Of a stretch of DNA of 10,595 nucleotides, positions 1 to 6,587 are shown piece by piece (the stretch's first letter is position 1; every line of letters starts with the position of its first letter). The stretch comes from Hyphomicrobiales bacterium (GTDB lineage: Bacteria > Pseudomonadota > Alphaproteobacteria > Rhizobiales > Beijerinckiaceae). The notes beneath the pieces are model-generated. The model was not told where the DNA came from and made no database searches. It was given only the letters and a program-made list of their open reading frames with translations. A program made the translations under genes and the position numbers. The stretch spans positions 1 through 10,595 of the forward strand of contig JAATEW010000303.1 of assembly GCA_015655535.1 (NCBI GenBank). The letters run 5' to 3'.

Positions 1-267
1 ATCGGCGCGGCACTGATCGAGTCCGCCCTGATCCCCGGCATGATCATCGGCGCGGCAGCTGTCCTTGCCCCGAAATTCGTGCCGGAAATCGGCAATCGCC
101 TGCGCCCGCTCTTCAAATCCAGCATTCGCGGCGCCTATAAGCTGACGGAAAAAACCCGTGAGGCTTTCGCCGAGGCGCATGAGCAGGTGCAAGACATCAT
201 GGCCGAGGCCCGTCACGAAGACGCCGAGGCCGCCGCCAAGACCACATCAGCGTCGCCGCAAGGGTAA
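1..267 (+). CDS. DUF5132-like small membrane protein, 5' end outside window
   Basis: The frame is open from the first base and ends in TAA at 265-267, so the gene starts upstream. The ATG at 40 has no ribosome binding site and lies inside the hydrophobic stretch, so I do not take it as the start. The visible 88 residues begin with a Gly/Ala/Ile-rich membrane segment (about residues 1-25), then a basic patch (NRLRPLFKSSIRGAYK), then a long charged Ala/Glu/Lys amphipathic tail. This layout matches DUF5132 proteins, small single-span proteins that I recall next to HMA-like proteins and P-type ATPases, which is the context here (next gene 11 bp away). No catalytic residues are visible. A scaffold or accessory role for the ATPase is inference. 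The family name is from memory of the pattern, not a search. Confidence 0.7.
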   Translation: MGAALIESALIPGMIIGAAAVLAPKFVPEIGNRLRPLFKSSIRGAYKLTEKTREAFAEAHEQVQDIMAEARHEDAEAAAKTTSASPQG

Positions 268-278
268 GTTTTCACCCC

Positions 279-866
279 GTGACAAAGAAGCATAAAGCGA
301 CGATCGCGCATCATGTCCCCGGACGCATGCGCCTGAAGATTCCGGGCGGCAAGGGCAACGAGGTTTTGTTCGAAGAAATTCGGCAGAGCCTCGCGATCGT
401 GCCGGGCATTCACGAGATCATCGTCAATCCGGCGACAAGCAGCGTGACGGTCCATTACGCCGTCGAAGCGCATCCGGAATTGCACTTGAGCCTCGGCCAG
501 CATCAGGACCATTTCGAGGTCCATACGCCGCCGTCCACCAAGCTCGACGACATGACGCATATGGTCGAGGCGGAAGCGGAGTTTCTTGCCGAACATTCGC
601 ATTCGGCAAGAGCCGTCGTCAATTTCTGCAGGCAACTCGACCGCGAGGTCAAAAAGGCGACCGGGAATTCCGTCGATTTGAAGGTGCTCGTGCCTTTGGG
701 GCTCGCCGTCGTCACTTTCGTTGAAATCGGCGCGGCCGCGGCGACACCGGTCTGGGTGACGATCGGCCTCTTCTCGATCAATCATTTCATCGAGCTGCAA
801 GCGCATCAGGCGCGGCAAAGGCGCGACGACGAGACCCAATCCTCAAGTTCGCGCACCGAGGCCTGA
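279..866 (+). CDS. Membrane-anchored HMA-like (HMA_2 type) protein with His-rich linker
   Basis: This 195-aa protein probably starts at a GTG, with AAGGGTAAG at 260-268 as a rather distant ribosome binding site; the next in-frame ATG would cut into the domain. Residues 8-62 look like a ferredoxin-fold heavy-metal-associated domain of the HMA_2 kind: it carries HHVPGRMRLKIP (11-22) and VPGIHEIIVNPATSSVTVHY (41-60) but no CxxC metal site. A middle stretch (65-108) contains eight histidines (65, 69, 75, 78, 82, 94, 106, 108). Two closely spaced hydrophobic segments follow (about 134-152 and 154-172), forming a membrane hairpin, then a charged tail. The only Cys is C117. Its stop overlaps the ATPase start by one base (TGATG), implying coupled translation. 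I infer that it delivers or senses a metal for the ATPase using His ligands; which metal cannot be read from the sequence. Confidence 0.8.
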   Translation: MTKKHKATIAHHVPGRMRLKIPGGKGNEVLFEEIRQSLAIVPGIHEIIVNPATSSVTVHYAVEAHPELHLSLGQHQDHFEVHTPPSTKLDDMTHMVEAEAEFLAEHSHSARAVVNFCRQLDREVKKATGNSVDLKVLVPLGLAVVTFVEIGAAAATPVWVTIGLFSINHFIELQAHQARQRRDDETQSSSSRTEA

Positions 867-3031
867 TGAAGCTCACAATCCGGCACTTCGTACCGGGTCG
901 CGTCCGGTTATACCTTCCGCTGCTCTATCATGAGTCGCATCTCGTCGACTCGGCCGTCGAATGGCTTGAGAAACAGCCGGGTGTCGAGAGCGTGCGGGTC
1001 AATTCCGGCTGCGCCAGCCTCATCATCGCCTATGACCGGCGCAAGCCCGAAATCTGGGCGCAGATTTCTTTCTTTCTGCAGAATGCGACGGTCGATCAGC
1101 TGCGGCTGCTCGCAACTCAGGTCGCAGCCCACCCCAAGCCGCATGCGAAACTATCGCCCGCCGAAATCGCCAAATCGGCGGCGCAATCGGGCACGGCCCT
1201 CAAGGCGACCGCACGGCGCTGGCCGCTCGCTTGGCCGACCGTTTCCATTGCCTTGGCTTTCTCGGTCCATCCTTTCGCGCTCGCCGCCAACGTGCCTTTG
1301 CTGCTCTGGAACGGCTACCCGATCGCCAAACGTGCCTTCCGCGTGATGCGGCGGGAGCGGCGGCTCAACGTCGATTTCCTCGACACATTGGCGATTTTGG
1401 CCTCGATCGCGCAGGGCAATATGCTGGCCGGCGCGATCGTCGCATGGCTCATCCATTTGGGCGATTGGATCCGCGATCTGACCGCGGCCGGATCGCGCCG
1501 CGCCGTCAGCGAATTGCTCGACTATCAGACCAAGACTGCTTGGGTCATAAGAGATGGCGAAATCGTCTCCGTGCCGACGGCCGAGCTTGTCGTGGATGAT
1601 CATGTTGTCGTCCACGCGGGCGAGATGATCTCCGTCGATGGCGAAGTCATCGACGGCAGCGCCACGATCGACCAGAAGACGATCACCGGCGAAGGCCTGC
1701 CCGTCCATCGCGCGGCTGGCGAGATCGTCTTCGCCGCGACCGTACTGCGCGAAGGACAAATCACCATTCGCGCGATGCGCGTCGGCGGCGAGACGGCGGC
1801 GGCGCAGATCGTGAAGCTGGTCGAAGCCGCGCCCATCGGCGAAACGCGCATGCAAAATCACGCGGAGCGGCTGGCCGACCGGCTAGTGACGCCGACGCTT
1901 GCACTCGCCACCGGAACGGCGGCGCTCACTTTCGATTTCGACCGCTTCCTGTCGCTGGTCATCGTCGATTACGGCACTGGCATACGCGTCGCCGCGCCGA
2001 CGTCCGTTCTCTCCTCGATGACCCATGCGGCCCGCGCCGGCATCATCATCAAGAGTGGCGCCCATATGGAACGTCTCGCCGAAGTCGACACCGTCGTCTT
2101 CGACAAGACCGGCACCCTCAGCCATGGCGTGCCGGGCGTCGTCGATGTCATCGCTTATCAAGAAAAACATTATTCGCGGCGCGAGCTGATCGGCCTTCTG
2201 GCCGGCGCCGAGACGCGCGTCCAGCATCCGGTCGCCGAGGCCATGCGCGCCAAGGCGGAGGAATGGGAGGTCGCGATCCCCTCCTGCGACAAGCAGCAAT
2301 TCCGTGTCGGCCTCGGCGTCGAGGCGCAGGTGAACGGCTGCTATGTGCATGTCGGCAGCGAACGCTTTCTGCGCGAAAGCGGGATCAAAATCGCCTGTGC
2401 CGAAAAAGATCGCGCAACCTTCGATGAAATGGGATGTTCATCGCTCTATATAGCCGTGGACGGCGTTCTCTCGGGATTGGTTCCCTTCGCCGACAAGATC
2501 AGGCCCGAAAGCAAGGCCGTGATCTCGACTTTGCACCGCATGGGCATAAAGAATACGATCATGCTCACCGGCGACAATGCGGTCGTCGCCAAGGCGGTCG
2601 GCGAAAGGCTTGGTTTGACGCGGCAATTCGCAGGCACTTTGCCGGCGGACAAGGCCCAAATCATCCGGGACTTGCAAAGCCAGGGCCGATGTGTCGCCAT
2701 GGTCGGCGATGGAATCAACGACTCGCCGGCATTGAGCTATGCGGATGTCGGCATCGCCATGCGGTACGGCTCCGAAGTGACGCATGAATCGGCCAATGTG
2801 CTGTTGATGGAAGATTCCCTATGGAAACTCGTCAAGGCGATCGAAATCTCGCGCGGCGCCGTGGGCCTGATCAAGCAGAATTACGCGATCGTCGCGGTGC
2901 TGAACACATTGGCGCTGGGACTGGCGCTGCCGGGCGGCCTCATCACGCCGGAGACGACGGCGCTGATCAGCAACGGCTCGGCGATTCTGGCGAGCCTGAA
3001 CGGACTGCGCCCGATTCTGCGCTATCAATAG
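866..3031 (+). CDS. P1B-type (heavy-metal family) P-type ATPase without CPC motif
   Basis: This 721-aa P-type ATPase couples ATP hydrolysis to cation transport across the inner membrane. Residues 1-60 form an HMA-like domain (HFVPGRVRLYLP, 7-18) lacking CxxC. Membrane segments lie at about 118-160 and 170-200. The actuator motif TGE is at 274-276, the phosphorylation motif DKTGT begins at D413, the P1B-specific HP dipeptide is H454-P455, TGDN is at 568-571 and GDGINDSP at 614-621. All catalytic elements are intact. The membrane helix just before the P domain, where P1B pumps normally carry CPC, reads DYGTGIRVAAPT (368-379) with no Cys. All six cysteines (49, 474, 492, 511, 524, 609) fall in soluble parts. 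The last helices keep QNY (671-673) and SNGS (702-705). The HP motif and topology place it in P1B, but the substrate is unknown; efflux is the usual direction for the family. The start overlaps the preceding stop. Confidence 0.92.
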   Translation: MKLTIRHFVPGRVRLYLPLLYHESHLVDSAVEWLEKQPGVESVRVNSGCASLIIAYDRRKPEIWAQISFFLQNATVDQLRLLATQVAAHPKPHAKLSPAEIAKSAAQSGTALKATARRWPLAWPTVSIALAFSVHPFALAANVPLLLWNGYPIAKRAFRVMRRERRLNVDFLDTLAILASIAQGNMLAGAIVAWLIHLGDWIRDLTAAGSRRAVSELLDYQTKTAWVIRDGEIVSVPTAELVVDDHVVVHAGEMISVDGEVIDGSATIDQKTITGEGLPVHRAAGEIVFAATVLREGQITIRAMRVGGETAAAQIVKLVEAAPIGETRMQNHAERLADRLVTPTLALATGTAALTFDFDRFLSLVIVDYGTGIRVAAPTSVLSSMTHAARAGIIIKSGAHMERLAEVDTVVFDKTGTLSHGVPGVVDVIAYQEKHYSRRELIGLLAGAETRVQHPVAEAMRAKAEEWEVAIPSCDKQQFRVGLGVEAQVNGCYVHVGSERFLRESGIKIACAEKDRATFDEMGCSSLYIAVDGVLSGLVPFADKIRPESKAVISTLHRMGIKNTIMLTGDNAVVAKAVGERLGLTRQFAGTLPADKAQIIRDLQSQGRCVAMVGDGINDSPALSYADVGIAMRYGSEVTHESANVLLMEDSLWKLVKAIEISRGAVGLIKQNYAIVAVLNTLALGLALPGGLITPETTALISNGSAILASLNGLRPILRYQ

Positions 3032-3033
3032 AC

Positions 3034-3849
3034 TTGGCCCCGGCGACATTGAGCGAGGCAGACCAGCGGGCGCTGGCCGAGGCGATCGTCGCGCTCGAAA
3101 AGCAGAGTTTCGCGGCGAAGATCGCAGATTATGCGGGCCAGCCGATCGCCCGCATCTTCAAGGCGATGCCGAAGGCCGCCAACGCGAAAATCCAGGAAGC
3201 CGTCAACCTCGCCATGCTGCAATGCTTGAAGGTCGCGGTGAAATCGCTTGACGGCAAACCCGCCGGTGAGCCGCGCATCCTCATGCCGAAACTCATGTCG
3301 GGCCTTGCCGGTGGATTGAGCGGCTTCGTCGGCTTCGCGGCCTTGCCGGTCGAACTGCCGATCACGACGACGAATATTCTACGCTCCATCGCCGAGATCG
3401 CGCGGGCGGAAGGCGAAGATATGTCGACGCGCGAAGCGCAATTGGCCTGCCTCGAAGTTTTCGCGCTCGGCCAGCATTCGACGCAATTCGGGAGCGAGAC
3501 AGGCTATTATGCGACGCGCGCGCTTCTCGCCAAGGCCACGGGCGACATGGTCGCCTCGCTGCTGCAGCGCGGCGTCGCCGAAGAGTCCGCCTCGCTTTTC
3601 ATGCGCTTCATCACCGAGATCGCGGCGCGTTTCAGCCTCGTCGTCTCGGGACGCGCGGCGGCGAGTGCTGTGCCCGTCATAGGCGCGCTCGGCGGGGCTT
3701 CGATCAATTGGGTCTTCACCGATTATTTCCAGCAGCTCGCACGCGGCCATTTCGTCATCCGCCGCCTCGAACGCCGCTATGGAACGGAGCCGGTCCAGGC
3801 CTGGTATCGCGAAGTCGTCCGGCGTCTGGCGCAAAAGCGCAAAGCATGA
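3034..3849 (+). CDS. EcsC family protein
   Basis: About 271 aa, matching the EcsC family (PF12787). Recognisable blocks are a Gly-rich hydrophobic stretch leading into AALPVELPITTTNILRSIAE (102-121), and the C-terminal VPVIGALGGASINWVFTDYF (213-232) followed by ARGHFVIRRLERRYG. The family is named after the third gene of the Bacillus ecs locus, whose molecular role is unclear; no catalytic residues are established. The frame is open far upstream inside the ATPase gene, but that part translates to nonsense. The first sensible start is TTG at 3034, two bases after the ATPase stop; TTG at 3049 is the alternative. Neither has a clear ribosome binding site, so translation is probably coupled to the ATPase. 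The stop codon lies within a dispersed palindromic repeat. Its place in the operon suggests a membrane-associated partner of the pump (inference). Confidence 0.85.
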   Translation: MAPATLSEADQRALAEAIVALEKQSFAAKIADYAGQPIARIFKAMPKAANAKIQEAVNLAMLQCLKVAVKSLDGKPAGEPRILMPKLMSGLAGGLSGFVGFAALPVELPITTTNILRSIAEIARAEGEDMSTREAQLACLEVFALGQHSTQFGSETGYYATRALLAKATGDMVASLLQRGVAEESASLFMRFITEIAARFSLVVSGRAAASAVPVIGALGGASINWVFTDYFQQLARGHFVIRRLERRYGTEPVQAWYREVVRRLAQKRKA

Positions 3850-3888
3850 TCCCGAAAAGTTGCAGACTTTTCGGAAATCAGATCATGC
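3844..3888. repeat. Hyphomicrobiales-type palindromic intergenic repeat
   Basis: Two nested inverted repeats share one centre: outer arms GCATGAT (3844-3850) and ATCATGC (3882-3888), inner arms CCGAAAAGT (3852-3860) and ACTTTTCGG (3866-3874) around a 5-base loop. From memory this layout (GCATGATC.CGAAAAGT ... TTTTCGG ... GATCATGC) is a very common dispersed repeat in Hyphomicrobiales, akin to the RIME-type elements. It overlaps the last codons and stop (3847-3849) of the EcsC gene. The hairpin could also stop or stabilise the transcript end, but there is no T-tract. Confidence 0.7.
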
Positions 3889-3920
3889 GTTCATACAGGA
3901 GCTGATGCGTCAGGCAGCAC

Positions 3921-3971
3921 ATCCCTCACCCTGAGGAGCCGCTGAAAGCGGCATCTCGAAGGGCGAGGGAT
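3921..3971. repeat. Imperfect 51-bp palindrome, second dispersed repeat family
   Basis: Outer arms ATCCCTC (3921-3927) and GAGGGAT (3965-3971) are perfect. Inside, CACCCTGAGGAGCCGC pairs imperfectly with GCGGCATCTCGAAGGGCG around a short GAAA-type loop at about 3944-3947. This resembles the family of hairpin repeats in Hyphomicrobiales intergenic DNA that contain CTGAGGAGC and CTCGAAGG arms (from memory). It sits between two genes that converge (EcsC + and SDR -) and may double as a transcript-end hairpin. Confidence 0.55.
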
Positions 3972-3993
3972 CGGCATTGTTTCCTGTTCAAAA

Positions 3994-4013
3994 CCCTCGA
4001 TCCTTCGAGACGC
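3994..4013. repeat. Partial inverted copy of the preceding repeat arm
   Basis: The 20 bases CCCTCGATCCTTCGAGACGC closely match the reverse complement of the right arm of the 3921-3971 palindrome (about 3948-3969), differing at a few positions. It appears to be a degenerate half copy in opposite orientation, just past the 3' end of the SDR gene. Confidence 0.45.
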
Positions 4014-4031
4014 TTACACTTGTCCGCCAGC

Positions 4032-4832
4032 TTACGCCGCCACATGATAGCGCGGTGCCGGCTTGGCATTGCCGAATTTTTTGGACATCTCGCGGCGACC
4101 CGCTTCCCAATCCGTCCATGCCTCCGCCTCGTAGAGGCCCGGTATGGTGACCTCTTCGCCCGCGTCGAGTCCGGCGAGGGCCGCATCCACCACATCCTCG
4201 GCCGACATGGTGACTGGCGAGGTTTTCTGGGGCGCATAGCCCGCAATGTCCCAGAACTCGGTCGCGGTCGCACCTGGCAGCACCGTTTGGACGCGCACGC
4301 CCTTGCCGCCAAGGTCTTTTTGCAGCGAATGGCCGAAGCTCAACACATATGATTTTGAAGCGCTATAGACACCATTCAACTGCTCAACCGCGATGCCGAC
4401 CACCGAAGCGATGTTGACGATCGTCCCGCTGCCGCGTGCGCCAAAAGCCGGTGCCACGGCATAGGTGAGGCGCGTCAGCGCGGTGATGTTCACCCCGATC
4501 ATCGCATCCATCTGGTCGACGTCCGCCTGCAAAATCGAGGCGACGGAGCCAAGGCCGGCATTATTGACCAGCATCGTAATGCTCGCATCGTTGCGTAGCA
4601 CGGCTTCGACCTTCGCGAGACTTTCCTTATCGTTCAGATCCGCCGGCAGAACTTTGATCTCGCGCCCGGTCTCGGCGTGAATCCGGCTTGCGACGGCGTT
4701 CAGGCGCGCCTCGTTACGTGCCACCAGGATCAGATCATAGCCGCGCTTGGCGAGGCGGTCGGCATAAATGGCGCCGATCCCCGAAGAGGCGCCGGTAACG
4801 AGGGCTGTGCCCTTGGATGAAACATTGCTCAT
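4032..4832 (-). CDS. Short-chain dehydrogenase/reductase (SDR), NAD(P)-dependent
   Basis: This 266-aa cytosolic oxidoreductase is a classical SDR with a complete motif set: TGASSGIG (13-20) for the dinucleotide, NNAG (90-93), structural N115, catalytic S143 and Y156-x3-K160. Arg39 at the end of the second strand favours NADP(H) over NAD(H), which is an inference. The length is normal for the family. The ATG at 4832 (minus strand) is preceded by AAAGGGAA about 9 bases upstream. It is divergent from the DJ-1/AraC regulator at 4950, with 117 bp between the starts, so the regulator probably controls this gene. Nothing in the sequence fixes the substrate; candidates are small aldehydes, ketones or quinones. 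The 3' end faces the palindromic repeats. Confidence 0.9.
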   Translation of the reverse strand: MSNVSSKGTALVTGASSGIGAIYADRLAKRGYDLILVARNEARLNAVASRIHAETGREIKVLPADLNDKESLAKVEAVLRNDASITMLVNNAGLGSVASILQADVDQMDAMIGVNITALTRLTYAVAPAFGARGSGTIVNIASVVGIAVEQLNGVYSASKSYVLSFGHSLQKDLGGKGVRVQTVLPGATATEFWDIAGYAPQKTSPVTMSAEDVVDAALAGLDAGEEVTIPGLYEAEAWTDWEAGRREMSKKFGNAKPAPRYHVAA

Positions 4833-4888
4833 GGACGTATTCCCTTTCCGCGGCCCCTTTAGCTTGAGGCCCCGGCCAAGAGATAGGC

Positions 4889-4919
4889 TTGTTTCGTTAC
4901 GTCTGAAATGTCATATACA
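4889..4919 (+). promoter_or_regulatory. Candidate promoter and dyad for the AraC-family gene
   Basis: TTGTTT (4889-4894) lies 17 bases before CATATA (4912-4917) or 19 before TATACA (4914-4919), a plausible sigma-70-like pair. A small dyad, CCTA-GATT-TAGG (4920-4931), follows near the expected transcription start and could be an operator. This placement argues against the upstream ATG at 4908 as the start codon. It is a visual match only. The same 117-bp spacer must also hold the SDR promoter, for which I see only a weak minus-strand candidate (TTTCAG-17-TATCTC). Confidence 0.35.
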
Positions 4920-4949
4920 CCTAGATTTAGGACATCTGGAGCGCCAGAC

Positions 4950-5927
4950 ATGCGCCGCGTCGCTTTCGTGATCTATCCCGGCTATTCGGTGATGGCTCTT
5001 GCCGCCGTCTCCGTCTTCGAAACGGCCAATCTGCTGGCAGCGGAGCCGGTCTACGACCTCCATTTCATCTCGGAAACGGGCGGCCCGGTCAGAACATCGT
5101 CGGGCTTGCGGCTCGACAGCGAGCCTTTCGGCGATGCCGCGTTCGACACGCTAATCCTGGGCGGCACGACGGTCCGGGAGCCATCGGCACCTGCGATGAT
5201 CGCCTTCGTGCGGTCGGCGCCGCCCCGATGCAGGCGCATAGCGGCGATCTGCTCGGGCGCCTTCGTTCTCGCCGCGGCGGGCCTTCTCGATGGCCGGCGC
5301 GCCACGACGCATTGGGCCTATGCGCGCGACCTCCAAAGAGAATTCCCCAAGGTTAAAGTGGATGAGGACAAAATCTTCATCAATGATGGTCCGATCTGGA
5401 CTTCGGCAGGCATGAGCGCCGGAATCGATCTCAGCCTCGCGCTGATCGAGAGCGATCTTGGGCCTCAAGCCGCCAAATCTGTCGCGCGCAAACTCGTCGT
5501 CTATCATCGCCGCGCGGGAGGCCAGTCGCAATTCTCAGCCCTGCTCGAACTCGCACCAAAGTCCGATCGGATCAGGAAAGCGCTGACCTACGCCAGGGAA
5601 AATCTGCACAAGCCCCTGACCGTGCCGGAACTCGCCGAGGCGGCACATCTCAGTCCCCGCCAATTCAGTCGCGCCTTCCATGCCGAAACCGGCCAATCAC
5701 CCGCCAAGGCGATCGAAAACCTGCGGGTCGAGGCCGCCCGGGCTTTGATGGAAGAGAGCCGCCATCCGATCGATGTGGTCGCGCGCCAGACCGGCTTCAG
5801 CGACCGCGATCAGATGCGCAGGGCCTTTTTGCGCGCCTTCGGCCAACCGCCGCAGACCCTTCGGCGCAATGCCCGGCTCGAAGCGATCGACTGGCGGGAT
5901 GATGAGGATTCGGACGAGGCCGCCTGA
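4950..5927 (+). CDS. GlxA-family transcriptional regulator (DJ-1/PfpI domain plus AraC HTH)
   Basis: This 325-aa DNA-binding regulator has two domains. Residues 1-165 are DJ-1/PfpI-like: MRRVAFVIYPGYSVMALA at the start, LILGGTT (68-74), and AAICSGAFVLAAAGLLDGRR (98-117), where C101 sits at the nucleophile-elbow position. Residues 205-308 carry two AraC helix-turn-helix units, LTVPELAEAAHLSPRQFSRA (223-242) and IDVVARQTGFSDRDQMRRAF (274-293), ending in FGQPPQTLRR. I chose ATG 4950 over the in-frame ATG 4908 because it has GGAG about 9 bases upstream, matches the usual family start, and 4908 falls in the putative promoter. In this family the DJ-1 part is usually a sensor rather than an enzyme. 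The divergent SDR is the likely target (inference). The C-terminus ends in an acidic tail (DWRDDEDSDEAA). Confidence 0.9.
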   Translation: MRRVAFVIYPGYSVMALAAVSVFETANLLAAEPVYDLHFISETGGPVRTSSGLRLDSEPFGDAAFDTLILGGTTVREPSAPAMIAFVRSAPPRCRRIAAICSGAFVLAAAGLLDGRRATTHWAYARDLQREFPKVKVDEDKIFINDGPIWTSAGMSAGIDLSLALIESDLGPQAAKSVARKLVVYHRRAGGQSQFSALLELAPKSDRIRKALTYARENLHKPLTVPELAEAAHLSPRQFSRAFHAETGQSPAKAIENLRVEAARALMEESRHPIDVVARQTGFSDRDQMRRAFLRAFGQPPQTLRRNARLEAIDWRDDEDSDEAA

Positions 5928-5968
5928 GCGTGCCTGCATCCGACTTCGTTGGAGCGCGCGAACGATGC

Positions 5969-6496
5969 TTAGCGAGCCGCCCCGGCGCGCTCGAAGGCTT
6001 GCGTAAAATCCTCCGACGCAAGAAAGGCCAGCCACGTCCGCAGCGCTTCGGCGTTCCTCACGCCGAACGCCTTCTCGAAACAATGCTGGGCATTTTCCCA
6101 CAAAGGCTGCGACTGAACGAGCTTCGCATATCCGGCATCGGTGAGAACGGCGAGCCGCGCGCGGCCGTCATTCGGATCGACGACCGTTTCGACAAAGCCG
6201 TCGCGTTCGAGCGGTTTCAGATTATGCGCCAGCGCCGACCGGTCGAGGACAAGGGCGTCGGCAAGCTCGCCCATGCTTGGCGTGCCGGCGCGCGCGATCT
6301 GGATCAAGATCGAGCGCTGCGTCGACCGCAGGCCGCAAGGCGTCAGAAAAGCATCGTAAAGTTGCGAGACGCGGCGGGTTGCCTTGCGCAGCGACGTGCC
6401 GTTGCAGCGGCCGGGCTCCGGAATTTTCAACGCGGGCTTTCGGGCCCGCGAGGCCGCTGCGGCTTTACCCTGCTTTGCTTTTTGAACGGCCTTCAC
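5969..6496 (-). CDS. MarR-family winged-helix transcriptional regulator
   Basis: This 175-aa regulator starts at GTG (6496, minus strand), preceded by GGAGAAGAGG a few bases upstream. It has a basic Lys/Ala-rich N-terminal extension of about 25 residues (KAKQGKAAAASRARKPALK), longer than usual for MarR. The fold then follows: GLRSTQRSILIQIARAG (55-71), the recognition region MGELADALVLDRSALAHNLK (75-94), and the wing FVETVVDPNDGRARLAVLT (101-119) with the typical D-x-R pattern (D110, R112). MarR proteins act as dimers on palindromes and are usually released by a small ligand or oxidation; cysteines at 31, 54 and 139 leave redox sensing open. It is divergent from the reductase at 6657, and the 28-bp dyad between them is the probable binding site. 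It converges on the AraC gene with a 41-bp gap holding no clear terminator. Confidence 0.9.
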   Translation of the reverse strand: MKAVQKAKQGKAAAASRARKPALKIPEPGRCNGTSLRKATRRVSQLYDAFLTPCGLRSTQRSILIQIARAGTPSMGELADALVLDRSALAHNLKPLERDGFVETVVDPNDGRARLAVLTDAGYAKLVQSQPLWENAQHCFEKAFGVRNAEALRTWLAFLASEDFTQAFERAGAAR

Positions 6497-6587
6497 GCCT
6501 CTTCTCCACTCAAGCTAATGTGATGACGGGATATAGCACTGCAACGGCATTGGTTCCGTGATAATCTTGAGAAACGAGAGCCCGCGT

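Noticed and set aside
213..839. Minus-strand open frame of 208 codons
   Set aside because: It is antisense to the HMA-like gene, its translation is Arg/Asp/His-rich with no family pattern, and the plus strand explains the region fully.
1151..1861. Minus-strand open frame of 236 codons inside the ATPase gene
   Set aside because: It is a high-GC shadow of the ATPase coding frame with Arg/Asp-rich composition and no recognisable domain. The same applies to 1883-2350.
5930..6523. Plus-strand open frame of 197 codons
   Set aside because: It is antisense to a clear MarR gene and has no family signal.
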